Program-made: the position numbers and the translations under genes
In this document: piece after piece, positions 16,359 through 25,162 of the stretch
How the letters are laid out: every line of letters starts with the position of its first letter
How positions within the stretch are numbered: position 1 is the stretch's first letter
Source: Burkholderia thailandensis E264
GTDB taxonomy: Bacteria; Pseudomonadota; Gammaproteobacteria; Burkholderiales; Burkholderiaceae
DNA length: 64,000 nucleotides
Direction of reading: 5' to 3'
Assembly: GCF_000012365.1 (NCBI RefSeq)
Contig: NC_007650.1
Span: forward strand, 310,001 to 374,000
Notes under the pieces: generated by a model
What the model saw: the letters and a program-made list of their open reading frames with translations, nothing else
Databases searched by the model: none
Told to the model about the DNA's origin: nothing

Positions 16359-18559
16359 CCCGTGTGTTCACACTCGACAGCCTGCACGGCGACGACCTGA
16401 AGTTCCATCGCCTCTACGGCGAGGAAGCGCTCGGGCGGATGTTCGACTTCCGGATCGAAGCGCTCGCCGACAATCACAGCCTGTCGCTGAAGGAACTGCT
16501 CGGCAAGCCGGTGACGGTGCGCATCCGGCAGCAGGACGAATCGGAGCGCCATCTGAACGGGATCGTCGCGCGCGCCGCGCTGGTCGGGCGGCGCGCGCAG
16601 CGGCATTACGGCTATCAACTGATCGTGCGGCCGTGGCTGTGGCTCGCGACGCGCCGCTCCGATTGCCGGATCTTCCAGAACAAGACGGTGCCGGAGATCG
16701 TGCAGGACGTGCTCGTCACGTACGGCTTTCCGATCGAAAACCATCTGACCGACACGTACGCGCCGCGCGACTACTGCGTGCAGTACAACGAGACCGACGC
16801 GGCGTTCGTGTCGCGGCTGATGGAGTTCGAAGGGATCTACTACTACTTCAAGCACGCCGCGCAAACGCACACGCTGATGCTGTGCGACGCGATGGCGTCG
16901 CACGTCGCGCTGCCGGGCTACGAGCACATTCCGTTCATTGCGCGCGACCGCACCGCGATCGCCGACGAAGAGCACATCGACAGCTGGCTGCCCGCGCAGG
17001 AAGTGAGCATCGGCAAGCACGAGACGAGCGACTACGACTACACGAAGCCGCGCGCGGATCTGTCCGCGCAGAAGATCGATCCGCGCGGCCACGACCATGA
17101 CGGCTTCGCGTCGTTCGAATGGCCCGGCGGCTATCGCGACGATGAACCGGGCGCGCATTACAGCCGCGTGCGGCTCGAAGAGCAGCAAGCGGAGCACGAA
17201 CGCGCGCTCGCGCGCACCGACGTGCGCGGCATCGCACCCGGCTATCTGTTCACGCTCGAACACTGCCCGCGCGCCGACCAGAACCGCGAATACCTGATCG
17301 TGCGCTGCCAGTATCGGTTTCAGGAGAACGCGTACGCGACCGACAGCGGAAACGAAGCGGTCGTGCACGAATCGCAGGTGCTCGTGCAGCCTTCGAGCCT
17401 GCCGTATCGCTCGCCGCGCGCAACGCCGCGGCCGCGCACGAACGGCCCGCAGACGGCGACCGTCGTCGGCCCGGTGGGAGAAGAAATCTGGACGGACCAG
17501 TACGGGCGCGTGAAGCTGCAATTTCGCTGGGACCGCTACGGGCAGAGCGACCAGAACTCATCGTGCTGGGTGCGCGTGTCGAGCCCGTGGGCGGGCGGCG
17601 GCTTCGGCGGCGTGCAGATCCCGCGCATCGGCGATGAAGTGGTGGTCGATTTTCTGAATGGCGATCCGGATCAGCCGATCGTGACGGGGCGCGTGTACAA
17701 CGGCGAGAAGATGCCGCCTTGGGGGTTGCCCGGCAGCGCGACGCAAAGCGGGCTGCTGTCGCGCTCGTCGCCGGGCGGCACGACCGAGCATTCGAACGCG
17801 TTTCGCTTCGAGGACAAGAAGGGCGCGGAGCAACTGTGGATGCACGCGGAACGCAACTTCGACGCGGAAACCGAGCAGGACCACACGCTGTCGGTGGGCC
17901 ACGATCACTCGCATTCGGTCGGCAACAACGAGACGATGAGCGTCGCGAACGACCGGCAGCGGAGCGTCGGGCAGAACGAGACGGTGAACATCGGGAAACA
18001 TCGCGTCGCGCAGATCGGCGGGAACGAGACGCATGGCGTCGCGGGCAATCGCACGCGGCAGGTCGGACAGAACGAGGCCGTGACGATCGGCGCGAATCGC
18101 GAGGCGACGATCGGCGGCAATCACGTGGAGACGGTCGCGAAAGACAAGACCGAAACGATCGGGCAGGGCAAGACGCTGAACGTCACCCAGCACTACCAGA
18201 CGAATTCGAAAAGCATGAAGACCGCCGTCGTCCAACATCACGCCGAGGAGATCGGCTCGCGAACGTCGACGATCAAGAACGCGCACGTGCTCAATGTCGG
18301 TGATTCGCAATCGGTGAACGTTGGCGCAAGCCATACGATGAGTGTGAGGAACAACGTGCATGTCGGCGCTGGCGATGAAATCGCACTCGTTTGCGGCCAC
18401 GCGAGCATCACGCTGAAGAAGGACGGCACGATCTTGATCAACGGCGTCACGGTGGAATCGAGCGCCAGCGGAAGCCATAGCGTGCGCGGCAAGACGGTGA
18501 CGTCGTCGGCGACGGGCGAGCACACGGTGGAAGGCACGATACTGAAACTGAACCCCTGA
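16355..18559 (+). CDS. vgrG: T6SS spike protein VgrG (TssI)
   Basis: VgrG trimers form the puncturing tip on the Hcp tube and carry effectors. The start is taken as the GTG overlapping the clpV stop, with gaggagg upstream, giving 734 residues. The N-terminal gp27-like part starts VFTLDSLHGDDLKFH; the gp5 OB-fold core is seen in TDQYGRVKLQFRWDR and GFGGVQIPRIGDEVVVDF. From about residue 505 a run of degenerate 8-11 residue repeats (SVGNNETMSV, NIGKHRVAQIGGNET, TIGANREATIGGNH) should fold as a triple beta-helix needle, ending in a DUF2345-like stretch. No enzymatic C-terminal domain is evident, so cargo is probably the downstream Rhs protein. Confidence 0.95.
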   Translation: MTRVFTLDSLHGDDLKFHRLYGEEALGRMFDFRIEALADNHSLSLKELLGKPVTVRIRQQDESERHLNGIVARAALVGRRAQRHYGYQLIVRPWLWLATRRSDCRIFQNKTVPEIVQDVLVTYGFPIENHLTDTYAPRDYCVQYNETDAAFVSRLMEFEGIYYYFKHAAQTHTLMLCDAMASHVALPGYEHIPFIARDRTAIADEEHIDSWLPAQEVSIGKHETSDYDYTKPRADLSAQKIDPRGHDHDGFASFEWPGGYRDDEPGAHYSRVRLEEQQAEHERALARTDVRGIAPGYLFTLEHCPRADQNREYLIVRCQYRFQENAYATDSGNEAVVHESQVLVQPSSLPYRSPRATPRPRTNGPQTATVVGPVGEEIWTDQYGRVKLQFRWDRYGQSDQNSSCWVRVSSPWAGGGFGGVQIPRIGDEVVVDFLNGDPDQPIVTGRVYNGEKMPPWGLPGSATQSGLLSRSSPGGTTEHSNAFRFEDKKGAEQLWMHAERNFDAETEQDHTLSVGHDHSHSVGNNETMSVANDRQRSVGQNETVNIGKHRVAQIGGNETHGVAGNRTRQVGQNEAVTIGANREATIGGNHVETVAKDKTETIGQGKTLNVTQHYQTNSKSMKTAVVQHHAEEIGSRTSTIKNAHVLNVGDSQSVNVGASHTMSVRNNVHVGAGDEIALVCGHASITLKKDGTILINGVTVESSASGSHSVRGKTVTSSATGEHTVEGTILKLNP

Positions 18560-18574
18560 CGGGGCGCGAGGATC

Positions 18575-19840
18575 ATGCAGAACTGGCAACCCACGAATCC
18601 CGTGGAGCGCAGGTTCATGGATGCGCACACGGATTGGCAACGCTTCGCGAAAGATCGGGCCGCGAGGCTGATGATCTGGCAGACGAACGAAGCCGACGCG
18701 CAGCTCGTGCAGCTCTATTTCCAGACGCAGGAGGAGATGTCGAGCGCGGTGCGCGTCATGCGTTCGGAATTCGTCGACGGCGCGCATTACGCGCCGGCGC
18801 TGACGGACGAGCTCATCCGGTTTTACGACAGCCGGCGCGAGGCGTCGAACGCGCACGGGCTGCGTGCGGATTGGCAACCGCCGCGCGATGACGGCGGACA
18901 TTCGGTTCTGCGCTTCCTGAGCGTCGCCGACAGCTTGATGCGGCACCATCCGGACATCTTCCCGGCAATGGTGTTCGCATTGCAACCCGCGCAGGTTCGT
19001 GACGACCCGGCGCTCGCGCGCTGGCTCGGCGAATGGCTCCACGTCATCGAAGCATCGCCGAGGCTCGGTGCGCGCGTGCGATTCGTGTTGCCGCGCATCG
19101 ACGCCGAACCGTTCAAGCCGTTGCAACAGCAACATTCCGGCACCGTGCACATCGTGAAGGGGCGTTACACGATGGCGAGCGTGCCGCGCGAACTGCTCGC
19201 GGAATCCGGCGAACGCGGGCCGAACGGCGAGTTCAGGCGATTGTTCGTCGAGCTGAGCGAGACGATCGGCGATGGCGATCCGGCGCGGCTCGAACAATTG
19301 CGCGCAGCGGCGTTGCAGATCGCCGAGCGCGAGCAGTGGTTCGATCAATGCGTGGTGGTGCACCTGATAGCGGGTGCCGCGTATCTGAAATGGCGCGATC
19401 ACGAGCATGCACTCGATGCGTATCGGCGGGCGACGGAGAACGGTGAGCGTGTGGCCGGCGCGGGGCATCCGGCGGGACACAAGCTCGTCGCGAACGGCTT
19501 GTTCGGCGAGGCGAGCGTGCATCTGACGCACAAGGCGTTCGCGCCGGCTGCGTACTGCTACGAGCGCGCGGCCGCGTCGATGGCGGCCGCGCGGGACGCG
19601 CTGATGACCGTCGAGGCGTGGCGGATGAGCGCGGTGTGCTGGGAGAAGGCGGGCGAGCGCGAGCATGCGTTGGAAGCGGGCTTCAACGCGCTCGACGCGG
19701 GGCTGTTGATCGACGAGTCGATGCGACTCAACAGCAACTTGCGGCTCGTCGTCGAATGGATGGTCAAACAGGTCGGCGCGTTCGACCGGCGGCGCAGCGA
19801 GCTGAGCGACAAGGTCGCGGCGCTGCGCGGCGGGCGCTGA
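18575..19840 (+). CDS. Unrecognised helical (TPR-like) protein between vgrG and rhs
   Basis: I do not recognise a named family for this 421-residue protein. It lacks a signal peptide or membrane segment. The C-terminal half is Ala-rich and helical, with TPR-like spacing: AAYLKWRDHEHALDAYRRA, then AFAPAAYCYERAAASMA, then CWEKAGEREHALEAGFNAL. The N-terminal half contains VERRFMDAHTDWQRF and a Trp-rich segment. It sits 15 bp after vgrG and 22 bp before the Rhs gene. In T6SS effector loci this slot usually encodes an adaptor or chaperone that loads the effector on VgrG, so that role is inferred from position only. It shows no obvious likeness to DUF4123 or DUF1795/Eag adaptors. Confidence 0.75.
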   Translation: MQNWQPTNPVERRFMDAHTDWQRFAKDRAARLMIWQTNEADAQLVQLYFQTQEEMSSAVRVMRSEFVDGAHYAPALTDELIRFYDSRREASNAHGLRADWQPPRDDGGHSVLRFLSVADSLMRHHPDIFPAMVFALQPAQVRDDPALARWLGEWLHVIEASPRLGARVRFVLPRIDAEPFKPLQQQHSGTVHIVKGRYTMASVPRELLAESGERGPNGEFRRLFVELSETIGDGDPARLEQLRAAALQIAEREQWFDQCVVVHLIAGAAYLKWRDHEHALDAYRRATENGERVAGAGHPAGHKLVANGLFGEASVHLTHKAFAPAAYCYERAAASMAAARDALMTVEAWRMSAVCWEKAGEREHALEAGFNALDAGLLIDESMRLNSNLRLVVEWMVKQVGAFDRRRSELSDKVAALRGGR

Positions 19841-19862
19841 GCGCGAGCGGGGAGCGAAAAAC

Positions 19863-22800
19863 ATGGCGCTGCCGGCCGTCAAGCACATGGACCCCGTCGT
19901 CGGGATCGACGTGCATTCGGTAATCGTCACGCCGGGGCTGCCGCCGGTGTTTCTGCCGCATCCGCATGTCGGCTTCATGCTCGATCTGCGCGAATACGTC
20001 GAGGCCGCGAAGGGCGTGATCGGCAGCATTGCGATGACGATCGCCGAAGAGGCGGTGCAGGACTACCTGAAGGATCACCCCGACGACAGCAAGAAACTGA
20101 CCGATGCGCTCAATTCGCTCGACAACCAAAAGAAGCAGGCCGAGCGCGATCCGATGGTCGCGGAGATGCTGAGGCTCAATCGCGACGTGTCGTCGATCAG
20201 GGGCGACGTGGCGAACGCGGTGGGCGCGGGCGTCGGGATGGGGGGCGCAGCCGGCCGGCCGATTTTCGTGAACGGGCTGATGCGCGCGACGGCGGGTACG
20301 CATTCGTTTCACGTGCCGGGCTTGCACTTCCCGCTGGGCGAAACGTTCGCGCCGCCCGATCCGCTGCCGTCCGACGACGCCGAATCGTACATGGGCAGCC
20401 GCACCGTACTGGCGAACAACGATCCGATGTCGTTCCTCGCGCTGCCCGCGATGAGCTGCTGGGCCGAGGGGATCGAGCCGCCGCCGCACAACGGCGCGCA
20501 TACGGCGCGCACGCATGTGTCGATGCCGAGTTCGGTGATGCTGCCGATTCCCGCCGGGCGACCGGTGCTCGTCGGTGGGCCGCCCGTGATGAACATGGCG
20601 GCGGCCGCGAAGGGGATGTTCAAGGCGTTTCAGGGATCGAAGTGGGCGAAGAAGCTCGCGGACAAGCTGCATCTGAAGTCTGGGTTCCTGCGATGCGCGG
20701 TGCTGAAGGCGGAGCCGGTGGACGTGACGACGGGCGAAGTGGTCGTGCAGCAGAACGACTTCACCGTCTCCGGCCGGTTGCCGCTCGTGTGGGATCGATA
20801 CTACGCGAGTCACGATCGCCATGCAGGCGCGGTGGGCTTCGGCTGGCAGACGCCCGCCGATATCCGGCTCGAGCTGATGCGCAACGAAGATGGCATCGGC
20901 GCGGCTGCTTGTTTCCCCGATCATGCGACCGCCTTCGACATGGTGCCGGCAGACGATGGTTGGCCGGCGCGCACGTATGACTGGCAGCATGGGCACGCGC
21001 TGTATCGCGACGATGGGCGGATGGTGCTGCGCACGCGCGAGGGCATCGAATACGGATTCGTGCTGCCTTCCCGTTGGCGAAATGCCGTCGCGGCGCTCGA
21101 TGGCGACGATTCGCGACTCACGCTGCCGATCGGCCGCATGGCCGATCTCAACGGCAACGCGTGGGTGTTCGAGCGTGACGTGTATGGCGGGCTCGTGCGT
21201 CTCGTCGAATGGAAGCGCGACGGGCGGACCGAGCGCGTGGTCGAGTGCGGCACGGGCAGCGGGCTGCACGCCGGGCTGTTGACATCGCTGACGCTGATCG
21301 ACGCAGGCGGAAACGCGCATCCGCTCGTGAGCTACGAGCATGACCGCGAGCGCAATCTGGCGGCGGCGATCGACGCGATGGCGCATCCGCATCATTTCGA
21401 ATATGCGGCCGGGCATCGGATGGTGAGCCACACGAGTGCGCGCGGCGTGTCGTTCCGCTACAGCTACCAGCAGGGCGACGACGGCGTGTGGCGCGTCGAT
21501 CATGCGTGGGGCGATAACGGGCTGTTCGACTATCGTTTCGTCTACGATCGCGCGCGGATGGAAACGCGCGTCACCAATTCGCTCGGGCATACGACGATCA
21601 CGCAGATGAACGAGCGCGGGATGCCTGTTGCGGAAATCGATTCGCTAGGCGGCGTGACCGGGTATCGGTATGACACGCAGGGGCGTGCGAGTGCGGTGAT
21701 TGATACGGCGGGGCGGACGACGGCGTGGGAATACGACGCGTACGGCAGTTTGGTTGCGCAGACGTTGCCGGATGGCAGTGTAGTGCGCGCGGAGTATGAC
21801 GCCGACGGCCGGCCCGTTTGTATCACGATGCCTACCGCGCGGCAACTGCGCTACGAGTGGGACGAGCACGGTCATTTGCGCTCACGCACTACGTCTTCCC
21901 GGGCTGTTTCGAGATACGTGTACGACGCATACGGGCAACTCGTTTCGTACAGCGGATCGCGTGGTGCGATCACGCGATTCGAGTACGATCGCGACGGAAA
22001 TCTGGCGACCGTTACAGATGCCTTGGGGAATCGTACGCGATATGTGCGCGACGCGCGTGGAAGAGTCGTTTGGATGGCCGACCCGCGCGGGCAGGTAGGG
22101 CTTTACGAATATGACGGCAACGGCAATTTGACGAGAGCGGTCTTGCCTGGTGGGAAAGAGATTCGTTGCGAGTTCGATGACGACGGAAACCTGGTTCATT
22201 ATCGCGACGCCGCCGGCCAATCGACAACGTTGGCGTATTCGCCGATCGGGTTGGTGGAACGCAGAATCGCGCCGAGCGGCGGCATTGTCGATTGCCGTTA
22301 CGATACGGAGGGGCAACTGGTCGGCGTCGTCAACGAACGTGGCGAGCAGTATGCGCTTAAACGCGACCCGCTAGGCCGGATCGTGTCCGAGTCGGACTAT
22401 TGGGGGCAGACATGGCACTATCGATACGGTGGCTCAGGCGAATTGCTGTGTAGCACCGATCCGCTCGGGCGGGTGGTCGAGTATCAGTACGATCGATGCG
22501 GCCGGATCGTGGAGAAGCTTGCGCGGGCCTCTGCGGATGACGCATTTGTCCAGGTCCATCGCTTCACCTATGACCAGTGTGGCAATCTGATACTCGCCGA
22601 GAACGACGATAGCCGGGTCGAGTTTTGCCATGATGCGGATGGACGAGTGATTGAAGAAAAACAAGGCGACGACTTTACGATCAACAACGTCTTCGATGCG
22701 GCCGGCAATCGCATCGAGCGTCGGACCAGGCTTCTATCGGAAGGCGCGCTCATCGAACATGTCGTTCACTATGAGTATGACGTCTTGAACGCCGTGGTTT

Positions 22801-24482
22801 CGATTCGGATAGACGGCTCGGCGGCGGTCGTCATAGAACGCGATGATCTTGGCCAGGCCGTCTCAGAGCGACTGGGCCCTGCGCTGAGACGAGCGTTTTC
22901 ATACGAGGCGGGCGGGCAGCTTGCCGTTCAGACGCTGTTTGCATCAACCGGCACGATGTTCGCAAGCGAGTATGCATACGACCCGAACGGCGAGGTGATC
23001 GAAAAGCGCGATGAGCGCGGGCGCATGGAGCGCTTCGAATATGATTCCGTGGGACGCGTGGTTTCGCACCTCGGCGCTCGCGGCATCGTGCGCCGGCTCG
23101 CCTATGATTTGGCTGGGGATCTGTTGCGAACACGTGTTTCCGGATATGACGCGGCGGCCCTTACCGACGCGGAAAAAGCCGCGAACTGGATTCGCGACGG
23201 CGAATATGAAGGTTGCTACTGTGCGTTCGACCGTGCGGGCAATATGGTTCACCGTCGAGATGCCGAGCAGAATCTGGCCTTGCGCTGGGATCCGGCGGGC
23301 CAACTGCGCGAGACGATAGCATTGCGTCCGGCAACGGCTGATGTGGCGTCCGCTCGGAAGCGTACTCGCACACAGTACGAATACGATGCATTGCGGCGGC
23401 GAACACGCAAGCTGGTGCAAATCGAATCGGAAGGCGAGCCGGATTCGGTGTTCTCGTACGTCAGTTGCTTCTTCTGGGATGGCGATGCGCTCGTGGGAGA
23501 GCGTACGACAGGCGGCTGGGTGGGGCGCGCGGGCCGCGCAGAGGAAGACGAGCGGGACGCAACATCGCTCGCGCCGCCGTCTCCAGCCGGCTCGAAGAAC
23601 GGCAACTGGCTGACGTTACAACCCGATCACGTATGTGAGTGGTTCTATTACCCGCGAACATTTCACCCGCTCGGAGTCGTGCACTGCTATGCCGGCGAGA
23701 AGCGCGAGCTCGCGAGGGCGACGGTTGGCTCGCCTTCGAAGGCGGATGCAACTTACTTTTACCAAAGCGATCCGAACGGCGCGCCGGTGCGAATGCTCGA
23801 TGTGGAGGGAAACGTGGCTTGGGAGGCGAGCTACGACGCCAATGGAGGCATCGAGCAATTTGGCATTCAGGCGATGCCGCAGCCGCTTCGATTGCAAGGG
23901 CAGTACTTCGATGCCGAGACGGGCATGAGTTACAACCGACATCGTTACTACGATGCACGGATCGGCCAGTTCGTCAGCGAAGACCCTATCCGTCTGAGCG
24001 GTGGAGAGAACTTGTACCGCTATTGCGTCAACAGCATATCGTGGGCGGATCCTCTCGGACTCGATAGAGTTCCTTTGTTCGATCCGAACAATCGGTTGTC
24101 TTTCAATGCGATCTGGGCATATACAGGCAATCTGCCCACTCCGTCCGACGTCACGGTCGTTCGGCCGGCGACAAGTTGGGGAAGGAATTCGGGGGTTCTA
24201 AAATGGCAGGATCATTATTATGTTTTTGCAAGCGCTGGTAAGAAATCGCATTCCGAGGACGCGATCATTGACTTTATAAAACAGCACGATATCAAGCCGA
24301 GCGAGATTCAAGGTTTGTATAGCATACTCAGCCCGTGCGCCGAAGAGAAGAAATCCTGTCTTGAAAAGACCAAAGGCGAAGGGCTGGAATTTGATTGGAG
24401 TTTATTTCACCAGACCGACAACGTAGGTTCGGAAGTCAGGAAGGAGATCGGTGCGCTGATTAAGAATATGAAGGGGGTGTGA
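19863..24482 (+). CDS. PAAR-Rhs polymorphic effector with deaminase-like C-terminal toxin
   Basis: This 1539-residue protein is the probable T6SS antibacterial effector. The N-terminus has a PAAR-like module that caps VgrG (MDPVVGIDVHSVIVTPG; later GSRTVLANNDPM and PVLVGGPPV). A DUF6531-like start (VDVTTGEVVVQQNDF) is followed by YD repeats from about 560 to 1300 and the Rhs core end (YFDAETGMSYNRHRYYDARI to DPLGL at 1396-1400). The variable tail (1401-1539) contains HSE (1463-1465), PC (1491-1492) and C1499. This is the order and spacing of a zinc nucleoside/nucleic-acid deaminase, but with CX6C in place of the usual CX2C. The tail is clearly AT-richer than the rest, as expected for a swapped toxin cassette. 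The deaminase call is an inference from a short motif. Confidence 0.85.
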   Translation: MALPAVKHMDPVVGIDVHSVIVTPGLPPVFLPHPHVGFMLDLREYVEAAKGVIGSIAMTIAEEAVQDYLKDHPDDSKKLTDALNSLDNQKKQAERDPMVAEMLRLNRDVSSIRGDVANAVGAGVGMGGAAGRPIFVNGLMRATAGTHSFHVPGLHFPLGETFAPPDPLPSDDAESYMGSRTVLANNDPMSFLALPAMSCWAEGIEPPPHNGAHTARTHVSMPSSVMLPIPAGRPVLVGGPPVMNMAAAAKGMFKAFQGSKWAKKLADKLHLKSGFLRCAVLKAEPVDVTTGEVVVQQNDFTVSGRLPLVWDRYYASHDRHAGAVGFGWQTPADIRLELMRNEDGIGAAACFPDHATAFDMVPADDGWPARTYDWQHGHALYRDDGRMVLRTREGIEYGFVLPSRWRNAVAALDGDDSRLTLPIGRMADLNGNAWVFERDVYGGLVRLVEWKRDGRTERVVECGTGSGLHAGLLTSLTLIDAGGNAHPLVSYEHDRERNLAAAIDAMAHPHHFEYAAGHRMVSHTSARGVSFRYSYQQGDDGVWRVDHAWGDNGLFDYRFVYDRARMETRVTNSLGHTTITQMNERGMPVAEIDSLGGVTGYRYDTQGRASAVIDTAGRTTAWEYDAYGSLVAQTLPDGSVVRAEYDADGRPVCITMPTARQLRYEWDEHGHLRSRTTSSRAVSRYVYDAYGQLVSYSGSRGAITRFEYDRDGNLATVTDALGNRTRYVRDARGRVVWMADPRGQVGLYEYDGNGNLTRAVLPGGKEIRCEFDDDGNLVHYRDAAGQSTTLAYSPIGLVERRIAPSGGIVDCRYDTEGQLVGVVNERGEQYALKRDPLGRIVSESDYWGQTWHYRYGGSGELLCSTDPLGRVVEYQYDRCGRIVEKLARASADDAFVQVHRFTYDQCGNLILAENDDSRVEFCHDADGRVIEEKQGDDFTINNVFDAAGNRIERRTRLLSEGALIEHVVHYEYDVLNAVVSIRIDGSAAVVIERDDLGQAVSERLGPALRRAFSYEAGGQLAVQTLFASTGTMFASEYAYDPNGEVIEKRDERGRMERFEYDSVGRVVSHLGARGIVRRLAYDLAGDLLRTRVSGYDAAALTDAEKAANWIRDGEYEGCYCAFDRAGNMVHRRDAEQNLALRWDPAGQLRETIALRPATADVASARKRTRTQYEYDALRRRTRKLVQIESEGEPDSVFSYVSCFFWDGDALVGERTTGGWVGRAGRAEEDERDATSLAPPSPAGSKNGNWLTLQPDHVCEWFYYPRTFHPLGVVHCYAGEKRELARATVGSPSKADATYFYQSDPNGAPVRMLDVEGNVAWEASYDANGGIEQFGIQAMPQPLRLQGQYFDAETGMSYNRHRYYDARIGQFVSEDPIRLSGGENLYRYCVNSISWADPLGLDRVPLFDPNNRLSFNAIWAYTGNLPTPSDVTVVRPATSWGRNSGVLKWQDHYYVFASAGKKSHSEDAIIDFIKQHDIKPSEIQGLYSILSPCAEEKKSCLEKTKGEGLEFDWSLFHQTDNVGSEVRKEIGALIKNMKGV

Positions 24483-24485
24483 TGA

Positions 24486-24518
24486 ATGAAATTGCTTGAT
24501 CGTAAAGTGAGTATTTGA
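24486..24518 (+). pseudogene. Possible remnant of the Rhs immunity gene
   Basis: An ATG 4 bp downstream of the Rhs stop opens a frame of only ten codons (MKLLDRKVSI) before a TGA. The same frame then reads on in AT-rich sequence into the insertion-sequence remnant at 24576. Position and base composition are those of a toxin-linked immunity gene, so this may be its truncated 5' end. The evidence is positional only, and it may be meaningless. Confidence 0.25.
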
Positions 24519-25162
24519 TTTTATATGTGTGTGGCTGACTTTATGAGAGCGCAGAGTTTTTCATCGGTGAAATTCGGGCCTGTCAGGATTTTCGTGTTCG
24601 AGACGATTCCGTCATTCAGACGGAGGGCTTGATAAAACGATCTTCGTAGAGGATGTCGAACTGGTTCATGGCCGCTTTCAGGATGTCGCCGACGCCGCGT
24701 GTTTTCAGGTCGTTGAACACCTTCATCTAGAACTTGGCGCCCTCAGTGCCCTCGATCCACAAGTCGAGGATGTCGCGTGTGCCGTCGGGCAGAATGCCCA
24801 GCGCCAGATAGATCGCCTTGTTGTGCACCACGGCGTCCTCGCGGATCTTGCGCGCAGCGCGTCGAAAAAAACCACCGGATACATCGGTTCGAGCGGACGG
24901 GATTGCCACGCCGTCACTTCGGCCATGACTTCGTCGGTGACCGAGCTGATGAATTCGGGAGCATTACCGGGCGGACTTGGCAGCGCCTGGCGGGTAGCCG
25001 AGATGGTGGCTGAGCTCAGCGCGCAAAGCTCGCTCGATCAGCGCATTCTTGAACGCCACCGAGGTGGCGTTGATGGCCTCGGCGATATTGGCCGATACCG
25101 AACTGCTCGAGCAGTTCGGGCGGGATCGCCGGCAGAGCCGGCGGAGGAGACTTCGGTTTGCG

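Noticed and set aside
17558..20029. An 823-codon minus-strand frame under vgrG and the next gene
   Set aside because: It is antisense to two well-supported genes with family motifs; composition is that of a shadow frame.
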